Shown here one piece after another: positions 1-7,668 of a stretch of 21,671 nt of DNA. The notes below the pieces were generated by a model that was given only the letters and a program-made list of their open reading frames with translations, was not told the origin of the DNA and ran no database searches. This DNA comes from UBA6019 sp036564345 (GTDB lineage Bacteria; Chloroflexota; Dormibacteria; Dormibacterales; Dormibacteraceae), in contig DATCOZ010000208.1 in NCBI GenBank assembly GCA_036564345.1, positions 1-21,671 of the forward strand, written 5' to 3'. A program made the position numbers and the translations under genes. Positions within the stretch are counted from its first letter, which is position 1, and the number at the start of each line of letters is the position of its first letter.

Positions 1-1
1 G

Positions 2-847
2 AAGGGCAATCCGACCCGCCGGCGGGCTGTCTTCGCGCGTGCCGGAAGGCGCTGGCAGGTCTACTTCAACACCACCCACGACGAGCTGAAGCGACGAACG
101 GGCTCGATCGGCGTCGCCTTCGACGTGACGGCCGAGGCGGATGCGGCCAGCGCGCGGGAGGAGAGCGAGCAGAAGACGCGCTACCTCTCGATGATGAGCC
201 ACGAGCTGCGAACCCCTCTGAACTCGGTCATCGGGTTCGCCCAGCTGCTCGGCACGAAGGAGTTCGGGGAGCTCACCGACCGCCAGCGGCGCTATGCCGA
301 CAACATCCAGGCGAGCGGACAGCACCTGCTCGCGATCGTCGACGAGGTGCTGGACCTGGCCAAGATCCAGGCCGGCCAGCTCGAGATCAGTCTCGGACCG
401 GTGGACATCGTCGCCGCGGTCCACCGCGTCTGCACTGCGATGGAGGGCCTTGCCAAGAGCGGCGGCCTCGCCATCGTGGTCAAATCGCCGGCGGTCACTC
501 GTGCCACGGCCGACGACCAGCGATTCGCGCAAGCGTTGATGAACCTGCTTGCCAATGCGGTCAAGTTCACGCCTTCGGGAGGGACGATCACCGTCCACAT
601 CAAGAACTCGCGTTCGGGAATCCTAGTCAGCGTCTGCGACACCGGGATAGGCATCGGCGCCGACCAGCACGAGCACATCTTCGAGGAGTTCGCCCAGGCA
701 CGATCGGGTGCCGACCGACCTCGCGACGGCACCGGGCTCGGCCTCTCCCTCAGCCGGCACCTGATGGAGCTGATGGGCGGTTCCCTGGTCCTGGAACGCT
801 CGGCAGAGGGCGCTGGCAGCACCTTCGTACTCCGCTTGCCGCCGTAG
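2..847 (+). CDS. Sensor histidine kinase (PAS-linked, HATPase), 5'-truncated by window edge
   Basis: The reading frame is open from the first bases, so the N-terminus lies outside the window. Codons 2-124 read as the end of a PAS/PAC domain (a run ending GVAFDVTAEAD). A HisKA domain follows, with the H-box SHELRTPLNSVIGF; the phospho-accepting His is at nt 200-202. The HATPase_c domain is complete: N-box MNLLANAVKFTP, G1 box CDTGIGIG, F-box-like IFEEFAQA, G2 box GTGLGLSLS, and a closing GSTFVLRLPP typical of the kinase C-terminus. It should autophosphorylate on His and pass phosphate to a response regulator. No receiver domain or regulator gene is visible downstream, so the partner is upstream or elsewhere. 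No membrane segment lies in the visible part. The family call is very secure; the signal is unknown. Confidence 0.95.
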   Translation, partial: KGNPTRRRAVFARAGRRWQVYFNTTHDELKRRTGSIGVAFDVTAEADAASAREESEQKTRYLSMMSHELRTPLNSVIGFAQLLGTKEFGELTDRQRRYADNIQASGQHLLAIVDEVLDLAKIQAGQLEISLGPVDIVAAVHRVCTAMEGLAKSGGLAIVVKSPAVTRATADDQRFAQALMNLLANAVKFTPSGGTITVHIKNSRSGILVSVCDTGIGIGADQHEHIFEEFAQARSGADRPRDGTGLGLSLSRHLMELMGGSLVLERSAEGAGSTFVLRLPP

Positions 848-925
848 TCAGGGACGCGTCAGCCTTGCCAACGGCTCAGCGCAGGAGCGCCGGATGTCGC
901 GGCATCATGATCTCTCGAGGCGTAG

Positions 926-1381
926 TTGGACCTGCTGAAACTGGAGCGAAGGACGGGTAGCGGGAGGCACTACACGGTCATCCGAGGTAAGACCTGGTTA
1001 GGCGACCTTGACTGGAAGTCCCGCTGGCCGCGGCTGATGAACACGGACGCCACCATCGCGGTTGCGTCCGGTTACTACGATCTTCGTACCCGTCGAGGCC
1101 GGCCCGTGCTGTCTTTCGGGGGCGAGGAGGTCGCCAGCAGGCGTTCTGGCGGAACCTTCACCGGCATCTTCGACTCATTTCGAATCGATGGTGCCGTATC
1201 GGGTTGGGCGATCGTCAGCGGCGATGGCCAGCTGCGCGTTGAAGCGTTTCGCAACGGCGATTCCTTCGACATCGAAGTGACGCCGGAGGCGGACGCCAGC
1301 CGGCTTCCCCTCCTGGTCCTGTTCGCTCACTACCTTTGGCAGGCAGGCAGCGATGCAGCGACCAAATGGGGATCTGGGTAA
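926..1381 (+). CDS. Hypothetical beta-rich protein, possibly LURP-one/tubby-like fold
   Basis: A 151-residue protein. An in-frame TAG sits directly before the TTG start at 926, so the gene cannot begin further upstream; there is only a weak purine-rich ribosome site. It has no signal peptide and no membrane span. The sequence alternates short strands and turns (residues 15-110) and ends in a short hydrophobic helix (about 125-140). The layout recalls LURP-one-related/tubby C-terminal-like proteins (one strand per line, repeated G and W/F), but no diagnostic motif is present, so that is only a guess. It ends 10 bp from the end of the convergent DinB-like gene. The codon pattern and GC match the neighbours, which supports a real gene. 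Confidence 0.6.
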   Translation: MDLLKLERRTGSGRHYTVIRGKTWLGDLDWKSRWPRLMNTDATIAVASGYYDLRTRRGRPVLSFGGEEVASRRSGGTFTGIFDSFRIDGAVSGWAIVSGDGQLRVEAFRNGDSFDIEVTPEADASRLPLLVLFAHYLWQAGSDAATKWGSG

Positions 1382-1391
1382 CTCTGCCGCT

Positions 1392-1910
1392 CTAGTCGGA
1401 CGAGGTGGTCTGGCCGTCCGCCAATTGGTCCCAGGTCGCTTTGATCGAGCCCATGTGCCAGCGGACGTGGAAGGGCAGGGTGCGCCCGATGAATTCGTCG
1501 ACGGTCGTCGGACCGAACACGAAGGCTCCCGTCGCGGCCAGGTCGCTGTCGCTCAGCCCCCGGATGAATGCCGCTGTCTCGGTCGCCTGATCCTGCACGA
1601 AGCGAAGCGTGTCCTGGTGGTCGGGATCGGGATTCTCGGCGGCATGTCGCTTGTTCGTCTCGCTCGTCGGCGGTGCGGGATCCTCGCCGCGGATCCAGGC
1701 CTGGCAGCGAGACCGGTTGTTCCGGTAGGCGTTGCCGACGTGGTGGACGATCAGCCCGACCGGCCGCCCTTCGTCCTCGTCACCGACTTTGATCTCGGGG
1801 TGGTTGATGCCCTTTGCCCGCCATTGACCGGGCGTGGCGTTCTTGACGAAGTCGTAGAACTCCTGGTGTGCGGCGGCGAACTGATCGGCAAGCTCGTTTG
1901 CTCGGCTCAT
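1392..1910 (-). CDS. DinB-like (DinB/YfiT superfamily) four-helix protein
   Basis: A 172-residue cytoplasmic protein from an ATG at 1910. The DinB/YfiT metal-site pattern is visible: a helix-2 His in VGLIVHHVGN (residues 56-57) and the C-terminal HxxxH in FHVRWHMGS (His148 and His152). These three His normally bind Zn/Ni. The length and the helix-rich composition fit the superfamily, whose members include thiol-dependent transferases (mycothiol or bacillithiol) and damage-induced proteins of unknown role. The substrate cannot be told from sequence. It points toward the unknown gene at 926-1381 and is separated from the Kelch gene by about 140 bp. Confidence 0.8.
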   Translation of the reverse strand: MSRANELADQFAAAHQEFYDFVKNATPGQWRAKGINHPEIKVGDEDEGRPVGLIVHHVGNAYRNNRSRCQAWIRGEDPAPPTSETNKRHAAENPDPDHQDTLRFVQDQATETAAFIRGLSDSDLAATGAFVFGPTTVDEFIGRTLPFHVRWHMGSIKATWDQLADGQTTSSD

Positions 1911-2052
1911 CTGCGTTGGTCAACGATAGACAGTTCCGAGCGCCGGCGAACGGCTCGGCGGCCCGGCCTCGCCGCGTGGGCGCAATCGTCACCCGTGACC
2001 ATGCTTCGAGTCGCCGCCGCGTTGCGCGGGTGCCACGCCTGCAGTCGCGGCC

Positions 2053-4785
2053 CTACAGGTGGTTGATGACGCCTATCGGGCTGAGCTTGTCCCAGAAGAA
2101 GTCACCATTACCGGTCACGAGCTGGACGCTGCCAGACGGATCGGTTGTCAGCGTGAACGTCGTCGCCACGTCGAAACCCGGATAGTCCTGCGCCGTGCTC
2201 GCGTCGACGATCGCGCCTGAGATCTGCCCGGACACGACCGCCGTGCCCTTGTGGTTGCTGAGAGACTGCACCGATGTCGACTGGTAGACGCGGTAGGCGT
2301 CGTGCCACTGGCCGTCGACTCCGACGACCTGGGTCGGGAACACCCAGACGACCGACCCCGCCGGCGCCTTGCCGACCGTGAAGTCGAATGCGAGGCTGGA
2401 CGACTGCTGGCCGACACCGGCCAACCAGCCGCCGCGCGCCGGGTGCGCGGCGAGCGCTGTTCGCAGGTCCTCACTGCCGGCAAACGGGTTCGGATTCGAA
2501 GACTGCACAGCGTCGACGAGCCGCACACGAACCTGGTAGGCACCGGCGACGAGGGCGGGCCCGCTGACGGAGGCTACGCCCTGGCCGTAGTAACCGTCCG
2601 GCGTGATGATGTCCTGGACTATCGCGAAATAAGTCAGGGTCGATCCGCTGCCGTCAGTGACTTCAAAACGAGCCCACACCGGGTGAGTGTTGAAGTCGAC
2701 GAATTCGGAGTCGCCGAAAAGCGGCGCGACGGACACGGACAGGTTGGCGATTTGCCCCGCGGTGCCGAGTGAAGTGCCCGACCACATGAGCGACACGGTC
2801 TCGGGTTGAACCGTCACGAGTTGCGTTACTGACGCATCTGAAAGGTTGGGGTCGGTGCTGTGGACCGACACGATGAGCGGATAGACGCCTGCTCCGGCCG
2901 GAATGACCGAGTCGTCGAGGTTGATAGAGATCGCGGCGTATCCCGCGGTCAGCTCAATGGGACCGCCCAGCTGCTTCCCCGCCAGGGTGAAGGTCGCTTG
3001 CCCCGACCCCGCATCGGTCAACGCGAGCACGTTCAGAGCGTGGGCGACAGTTCCCGGGAGGGAGAGCTGAAGCCGAATCGAAACCGGCGGCGGAGGGACC
3101 GGAGTCGCCACACCCGAGAGCGCCACCACTCGCTGGAAGCCGGGCTCACTGTCGTGGATGACTAATTGGCCGGCGTAAGAACCGGGCGTGGACGGGGTGA
3201 AGCCGACCATGATCCGGCAAGACGCACCCTGGGAGATCGGCGTGTTGAGCGGACAGTCGAGATTGGCGGCCACGAAGGTCCCGATCGCCTCGACCCCCGT
3301 GATAACCGTCGTTTGAGCGGGTGCTGTGATGGTGACGATCGCCGCCGCGGTGCCGCCGCTGGGGTTGATCTGGTTCGACCCGAAGTCAAGAGCGGAAGGA
3401 GACACGCTGAGAAAGCCCCAGAATCCACTGCCGCTGAGAGGGATCGACTGGGTGCCGGTTCCGGCGTCGTCGATGACGGTGAGGCTCCCGGTGGTGACCG
3501 AACCGTTGCCTGTCGTCGGCGAGAAGGAAACGGTGATCGTGCAGGAATCCCCGGCCGCCAAGGTTGCCGGGGAGCGCGGGCAACCGTCCGTCGCGCCGAA
3601 GTCGCCCGAGCCGCCGATCGACGTGATGCTCAGCGGTGCGTTGCCGGTATTGACGAGGGTCACCGGCCGAGCGGCAGTCGTCAAGACCGGTTGTTGGGGG
3701 AAGGCGATCGATGCAACTGACAGGGCCGCCGCCGGCGCCGTCATGAGAGCGGCGCCCAGCATCCAGGTGTCGCCGAGGGCGACGTCTGGACGTCCGGACT
3801 CGTCGCTGCCGCCGAAGATCATCAGCCCCCCGAGCACGGAGTCATAAGCCATTGGCGCCTCGATGCGCGGACTCGGCTTGATGGTGGTTAGCAGCTGCGA
3901 CCAGTTGCTGCCGTCGTATTCCCAGGTCTCATTGTTCGGGCCCAGGGTGTTAGGAAGTAGATAGTCGCCGCCGAAGATCACCGTCCGCTGGCGGCTCGGG
4001 TCGTACCCCATTGAATGCCAGAAGCGAGGCGCGGGCGATGTTGTTGTCGTCACCTGCGTCCAGTCGGTTCCGTTGTATTCCCAGGTGTCGTTGAGCCGAT
4101 TCGCGTTGTGCCCGCCGAACATGACCACCCTGTTCCTGGCCGAGTCGAAGGCCAGTCCTTCGCCATAACGACCTGGAGGCGTGTGGACGGTAGCCACCTG
4201 GGTCCAGTTGTTCCCGTCGTACTCCCAGGTGTCAGCCAAACTGAAGTTGCCGCTGGCACTGCCGCCAAACAACACCGTTCGTTGTCGAGCCGAGTCGTAC
4301 GTCATACCGAACCAAAGCCTCGGCGCAGGTGCGTTAGACGTCACCCTCTGGGTCCAGGCCGAGCCGTTCCATTCCCAGGTCTCACCTAGATAGGAATTGG
4401 CAGTGGCACCTCCGAACAGCACGCTCACGCCGCGGGCCGAGTCGTAGACCATCTGTCCGAGAGCCCGGCCGGACGGACCTGCCGTAGCGACTTTCGACCA
4501 GTTGGTGCCGTCGTATTCCCAGGTGTCCGAGTAGTAAGCGCTGCCGCTGGTCGGGGCACCGCCGAAAAGGACGGTGCGATTGCGAGCGGAGTCGTACGAA
4601 AGGTACGGCTGGACGCTGGGCGTCGGCCCAGTCGCAGCCGATTGGTTCCACTCGACCGGCCCGGCTACGGCCGAGGCGCCGGTCGGAAGGAGGCCGAGGG
4701 CCAGCATCCCAGCAACCGCGGCGGCCGCCCATCGCCTGAAGAACAGGGGTGCGCGCCTGGTCGACTGAGTTGTTGAGCTCGACAT
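2053..4785 (-). CDS. Exported Kelch beta-propeller protein with choice-of-anchor-D-like domains
   Basis: A 910-residue protein. A Tat/Sec-like signal peptide has RR pairs before a hydrophobic core and an A-x-A cleavage site near residue 38-41. Residues 60-343 hold six Kelch-type blades, each with YDSARxRTVLFGG followed by DTWEYDGxNW. Residues about 352-454 and 458-560 are two similar Ig-like domains (ends PLSGSGF and ALSGVA; conserved DFG and CxxxP…SCxI features) of the ASPM/HYDIN or choice-of-anchor-D type. A proline hinge (561-568) leads to about 340 residues that I do not recognise; these look Ig-like. There is no C-terminal anchor or sorting signal, so it is probably released or wall-associated. 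It lies 195 bp downstream of, and on the same strand as, the other large exported gene. Likely binding or adhesion; no catalytic motif seen. Confidence 0.9.
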   Translation of the reverse strand: MSSSTTQSTRRAPLFFRRWAAAAVAGMLALGLLPTGASAVAGPVEWNQSAATGPTPSVQPYLSYDSARNRTVLFGGAPTSGSAYYSDTWEYDGTNWSKVATAGPSGRALGQMVYDSARGVSVLFGGATANSYLGETWEWNGSAWTQRVTSNAPAPRLWFGMTYDSARQRTVLFGGSASGNFSLADTWEYDGNNWTQVATVHTPPGRYGEGLAFDSARNRVVMFGGHNANRLNDTWEYNGTDWTQVTTTTSPAPRFWHSMGYDPSRQRTVIFGGDYLLPNTLGPNNETWEYDGSNWSQLLTTIKPSPRIEAPMAYDSVLGGLMIFGGSDESGRPDVALGDTWMLGAALMTAPAAALSVASIAFPQQPVLTTAARPVTLVNTGNAPLSITSIGGSGDFGATDGCPRSPATLAAGDSCTITVSFSPTTGNGSVTTGSLTVIDDAGTGTQSIPLSGSGFWGFLSVSPSALDFGSNQINPSGGTAAAIVTITAPAQTTVITGVEAIGTFVAANLDCPLNTPISQGASCRIMVGFTPSTPGSYAGQLVIHDSEPGFQRVVALSGVATPVPPPPVSIRLQLSLPGTVAHALNVLALTDAGSGQATFTLAGKQLGGPIELTAGYAAISINLDDSVIPAGAGVYPLIVSVHSTDPNLSDASVTQLVTVQPETVSLMWSGTSLGTAGQIANLSVSVAPLFGDSEFVDFNTHPVWARFEVTDGSGSTLTYFAIVQDIITPDGYYGQGVASVSGPALVAGAYQVRVRLVDAVQSSNPNPFAGSEDLRTALAAHPARGGWLAGVGQQSSSLAFDFTVGKAPAGSVVWVFPTQVVGVDGQWHDAYRVYQSTSVQSLSNHKGTAVVSGQISGAIVDASTAQDYPGFDVATTFTLTTDPSGSVQLVTGNGDFFWDKLSPIGVINHL
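3757..4608 (-). repeat. Six Kelch-blade coding repeats
   Basis: Six tandem coding units of about 45-55 codons lie in the gene at 2053-4785. Each carries the pair YDSAR…FGG and TWEYDG.NW. Recurrent DNA words such as the complement of GAGTCGTA and of TCCCAGGT show up in every unit. Unit boundaries by residue are about 60-108, 109-159, 160-208, 209-256, 257-308 and 309-343; the last blade is shorter and may pair with N-terminal strands to close the propeller. Confidence 0.85.
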
Positions 4786-4980
4786 CTATGACCCCGCAGA
4801 ATCCGGAACCGTTGGCTACTGGCGCGGGATCTTGAAACCCTTCTCGGCGGAGTATGAGGAGGTCCTACCGCGTTCCGACGACGTGACCGGAACCTGTCGG
4901 CGTATCGACCGCGGGATGACGTCGGGGAGGTCGAGGTTGCACCCAGCGCCGTCGCTTCCGCTCACCCCTCGGTCTGTTCT

Positions 4981-7542
4981 CTAAGTGACGTTCAGCGTGA
5001 CCGTGGTCGTGCGGGTGAGGCCCCCGCTCGTGCCCACGATCAGGAGTGAGTAACTGCCGGAGGGCGTCTTTCCGCGGTTGGTCCGGATGGTCAGGGTTGA
5101 CGAGCTCGTCGCGGGGTTGGGGCTGAAGGTCGCAGTGGTCTTCGACGGCAGGCCGCTAACGCTCAGCGAGACTGAGCCGCTGAACCCGTTCAGCCCCTGG
5201 ATCGTCACGACGTAGGTCGCCCGGTCGCCAGAGATGATGGCCACCGACGTCGGCGAGGCCGTCAGCGCGAAGTCTGAGTTGACGATGAGGGTGACGGTCG
5301 TGGAATGGGTCAGGCTGCCGCTCGTGCCCGAGATCGTCAGCACGTAGCTGCCGGCCGGCGTGGTCGAGTCGATGGCCACGTTCAGCGTCGAGGCGCTGGT
5401 GGCCGGGTTCGGGCTGAAGTTGGCGACTGCTCCGACCGGGAGGCCCGCGATGCCCAGGGTCACCGATCCGCCGAAGCCGTTGAGCGGGTTGACGGTCACC
5501 GAGTACGAAGTGGCGGTCACACCCCGGCCGACAGTTCGGCTGGACGGAGAAGCGCTCAGGCCGAAGTCGGGGGGATTGGGCGCGCTGACGACCAGCGTCG
5601 CCGACGTGATCTGCGTGAGGCCTCCAGAGATCCCCGTGATCGTCATCGGATAGGTCCCCGCGGCAATGCTTGAATCGGTGACCACCGTGAGCGTGGAGGT
5701 GGTGGTTGCAGGGTTGGGGCTGAAGCTGCCGCTGGCTCCACTGGGCAGCCCACTCAGACTCAGCGCGACCGAGCCGCCGAATCCCCCGGTCGGCGTAATC
5801 GTCACGTTGTAGGTGGTGCTTGCGCCCACGGTTACGGTCTGGCTCGCGGGCGAGACGCTGAGGCTGAAGTTGGGCGACGCCGTGGCGCCGGTCGCGATGG
5901 CGAAGTTTTGCGTCGTCCACTGCGGGAAGCCGAAGATGGACTGGCCGTTGATCATGTTGCTGCCCCAAACAACCCCCGCGTTGATGGGATCTGGAGTGGC
6001 GCCGGAGTAGTCGCCCCACCGGCAGGGCGGGCCGTAGGGCGCGCTGCAGCTGATGTCCTGGTCGACGTCCGTGCTGCTGCCCAGCAGAACCTCGCCCGCG
6101 TCCATCGTCCCCAGCGGGGTCGAGCCCTGCCGGCTCTGCGCCCCGATGACTGGGGTCTGCGAGGCGTTCGCCCGGTTGTATTCGACGACGGCATCATTCC
6201 CGGCGATCGACGGGGAGATCGCGCCGTTGAAGATGAAGTCGGTGGGGCTCGAAACCTCGCCCTGTTGGCGCACCGTGAGGCTACCGGGAAGCAGCTCGTA
6301 CCAGCGGACGACCGAGCGACCGCCCGCGCCGCCGATCGTGTGCTGGGTCCAGACCGCGAGTGCACCGGCGTCCGGGTCGACACGCGCCACGGCCTGCGTC
6401 AGCTGCGCGTCGAGCGTGTCGAGGAAGTTCTGCGGCTGCGGGACGTCCGCCGGGACGTCATAGGCGTTGACCGCGATGTCGCCGTCGGCGACCAGCGTCG
6501 GTAGGCCCCCCTGCTTGGTCATGTGCCAAACCATCACCCGGCTGCGGGGCCCGGCCGGCTTGGTCAGGGGCGAGTGGGCAGCCACGATGTAGCCGCCGCT
6601 CGAGCTCTCGGTGGTGTTCGCCGGGACCGGCGTGTCGGCGGGCGTGCCGTCGGCGTTGAGGAGCAGGTGGGTGGCGTCCGCGAAGTAGTACGCCACAGCG
6701 GGGGCTGCGCACGCGGAATCGCCGGGCGTCGGTTTCGGATATGCCCAGATGTTGGCGGTGATGAAGGGCTCCCCCGACAGGCTGTCGTTGTAGACATTGC
6801 TGCCGAAGAGCAGGTAGTTGTCGTCGTGCCCAAGCTTCGGAAAGTCGTTGAGGCTGCTGCCGGTGCCGACTCCGTAGCGGCACCATCCGTTGGAGAGGTC
6901 GCTTGGATCGCTTGTCTTCGACCAGCCGAAGACGAGGAAGTTGTTCCCGGTCGCGAAGGCGATCGCGAGGTAGAACCAGCGGTTGGCCTGGAAGTCCCAT
7001 TCGATCTGGGGGTCGCTCAGAGTCACGCCGGAGGGCGCGGCGGTGAAAGCGGCAAGATCCATCGAGCTGAGCAGGCCGAGGTTGCTGCGCGAGTACACCC
7101 CGACCAGGTCGTTGACCATCTCCAGGTAGTGGTTGGGACCGATGGCGCCGGTCGGGTCGGCGGGTGTGCAGCAGAACCCCTCATCGGACACGGCCACGCC
7201 AGGCTGGTCCAGGCTGTTGAAGAGGGCTGCCGTGGGACCGGTCAAGGTGGTGGTGATGCCGGTTGACCCCGGCTGGAGGGCCGTCAGGGCGCGCTGCTTG
7301 GCGTCACGGTGGGCGGCCGGGTCAAGGACGTGGTGCGGCGGGACCAGGTGCGAGGGCCGGCTCCCCGGTCCGGCGCCAGGACCAAGGTTCGTCACCGCAA
7401 GGTGGCCGGCCGCCCGGAGGATCGGCGCGCCGCCCGGCGCCGCGCTTGCCGGCGCCGCCGGTCCAAGGAGCATGGTGAGCACGGCCAGGGTCACCGCCAG
7501 CGGGACGGTCCTCTGCAGCTTGCGCCGGAGCCCTTCCACCAT
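4981..7542 (-). CDS. Large exported propeller-like protein with three C-terminal Ig-like repeats
   Basis: An 853-residue protein. The ATG at 7542 is preceded by an excellent ribosome site (GGAGGAGG) about 6 nt upstream. The signal peptide is residues 1-35 (positive N-region, hydrophobic core, ASA cleavage). Residues about 100-540 are a putative beta-propeller region with FCCTPADPTGAIGPNHYLEM (Cys-Cys at 124-125) and a GDYSG motif near 510, resembling exported sialidase-fold proteins. Residues 558-657, 660-755 and 758-853 are three homologous Ig/BACON-like domains, each with LSxSPxS…GxFGGSV…GLP…FSPNPAT…GTSGG. No catalytic residues could be assigned. It is transcribed divergently from the Asp-box protein at 7669-9096, with which it shares motifs, and the Kelch gene lies downstream. 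Probably an extracellular or wall-associated protein. Confidence 0.9.
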   Translation of the reverse strand: MVEGLRRKLQRTVPLAVTLAVLTMLLGPAAPASAAPGGAPILRAAGHLAVTNLGPGAGPGSRPSHLVPPHHVLDPAAHRDAKQRALTALQPGSTGITTTLTGPTAALFNSLDQPGVAVSDEGFCCTPADPTGAIGPNHYLEMVNDLVGVYSRSNLGLLSSMDLAAFTAAPSGVTLSDPQIEWDFQANRWFYLAIAFATGNNFLVFGWSKTSDPSDLSNGWCRYGVGTGSSLNDFPKLGHDDNYLLFGSNVYNDSLSGEPFITANIWAYPKPTPGDSACAAPAVAYYFADATHLLLNADGTPADTPVPANTTESSSGGYIVAAHSPLTKPAGPRSRVMVWHMTKQGGLPTLVADGDIAVNAYDVPADVPQPQNFLDTLDAQLTQAVARVDPDAGALAVWTQHTIGGAGGRSVVRWYELLPGSLTVRQQGEVSSPTDFIFNGAISPSIAGNDAVVEYNRANASQTPVIGAQSRQGSTPLGTMDAGEVLLGSSTDVDQDISCSAPYGPPCRWGDYSGATPDPINAGVVWGSNMINGQSIFGFPQWTTQNFAIATGATASPNFSLSVSPASQTVTVGASTTYNVTITPTGGFGGSVALSLSGLPSGASGSFSPNPATTTSTLTVVTDSSIAAGTYPMTITGISGGLTQITSATLVVSAPNPPDFGLSASPSSRTVGRGVTATSYSVTVNPLNGFGGSVTLGIAGLPVGAVANFSPNPATSASTLNVAIDSTTPAGSYVLTISGTSGSLTHSTTVTLIVNSDFALTASPTSVAIISGDRATYVVTIQGLNGFSGSVSLSVSGLPSKTTATFSPNPATSSSTLTIRTNRGKTPSGSYSLLIVGTSGGLTRTTTVTLNVT
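4984..5871 (-). repeat. Three tandem Ig-like domain repeats (about 98 codons each)
   Basis: Coding repeats occupy 5572-5871, 5278-5565 and 4984-5271. All three keep FSPNPAT, the GLP turn and a TSGG/ISGG/TSGS ending, with about half of the positions visibly shared. They end directly at the stop codon with no anchor. This is typical of exported proteins of soil bacteria, in which the number of such repeats varies. Confidence 0.85.
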
Positions 7543-7629
7543 GCGAATCCTCCTCCCCAGGTCAGATGACGCGCATTATGAGAGTCGGCGCCGACAAACG
7601 GGGGTTTTCCTGTGGCCGATCCGATAACG

Positions 7630-7651
7630 GAAATGAGTCATTCCTCATTTC
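7630..7651. promoter_or_regulatory. Inverted repeat (candidate operator) in divergent promoter region
   Basis: GAAATGAG, a 6-nt spacer, then CTCATTTC: a perfect 8-bp inverted repeat. A second overlapping dyad, AATGAGTCATT (7632-7642), lies inside it. It sits in the 126-bp gap between two divergent exported-protein genes, just before the AAGGAGGG ribosome site of the rightward gene and just after a weak -10-like GATAAC (7628-7633 region, approximate). It could be a repressor site covering transcription or translation of the 7669 gene. No regulator is identified. Confidence 0.4.
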
Positions 7652-7668
7652 GAGGAAGGAGGGACGAC

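Noticed and set aside
1353..2066. 237-codon plus-strand frame over the DinB-like gene
   Set aside because: Antisense to a gene with an intact His triad; no ribosome site and no family likeness.
7612..7668. Upstream GTG start for the sialidase-fold protein
   Set aside because: Would prepend 19 residues before the signal peptide, while the ATG at 7669 has AAGGAGGG at ideal spacing.
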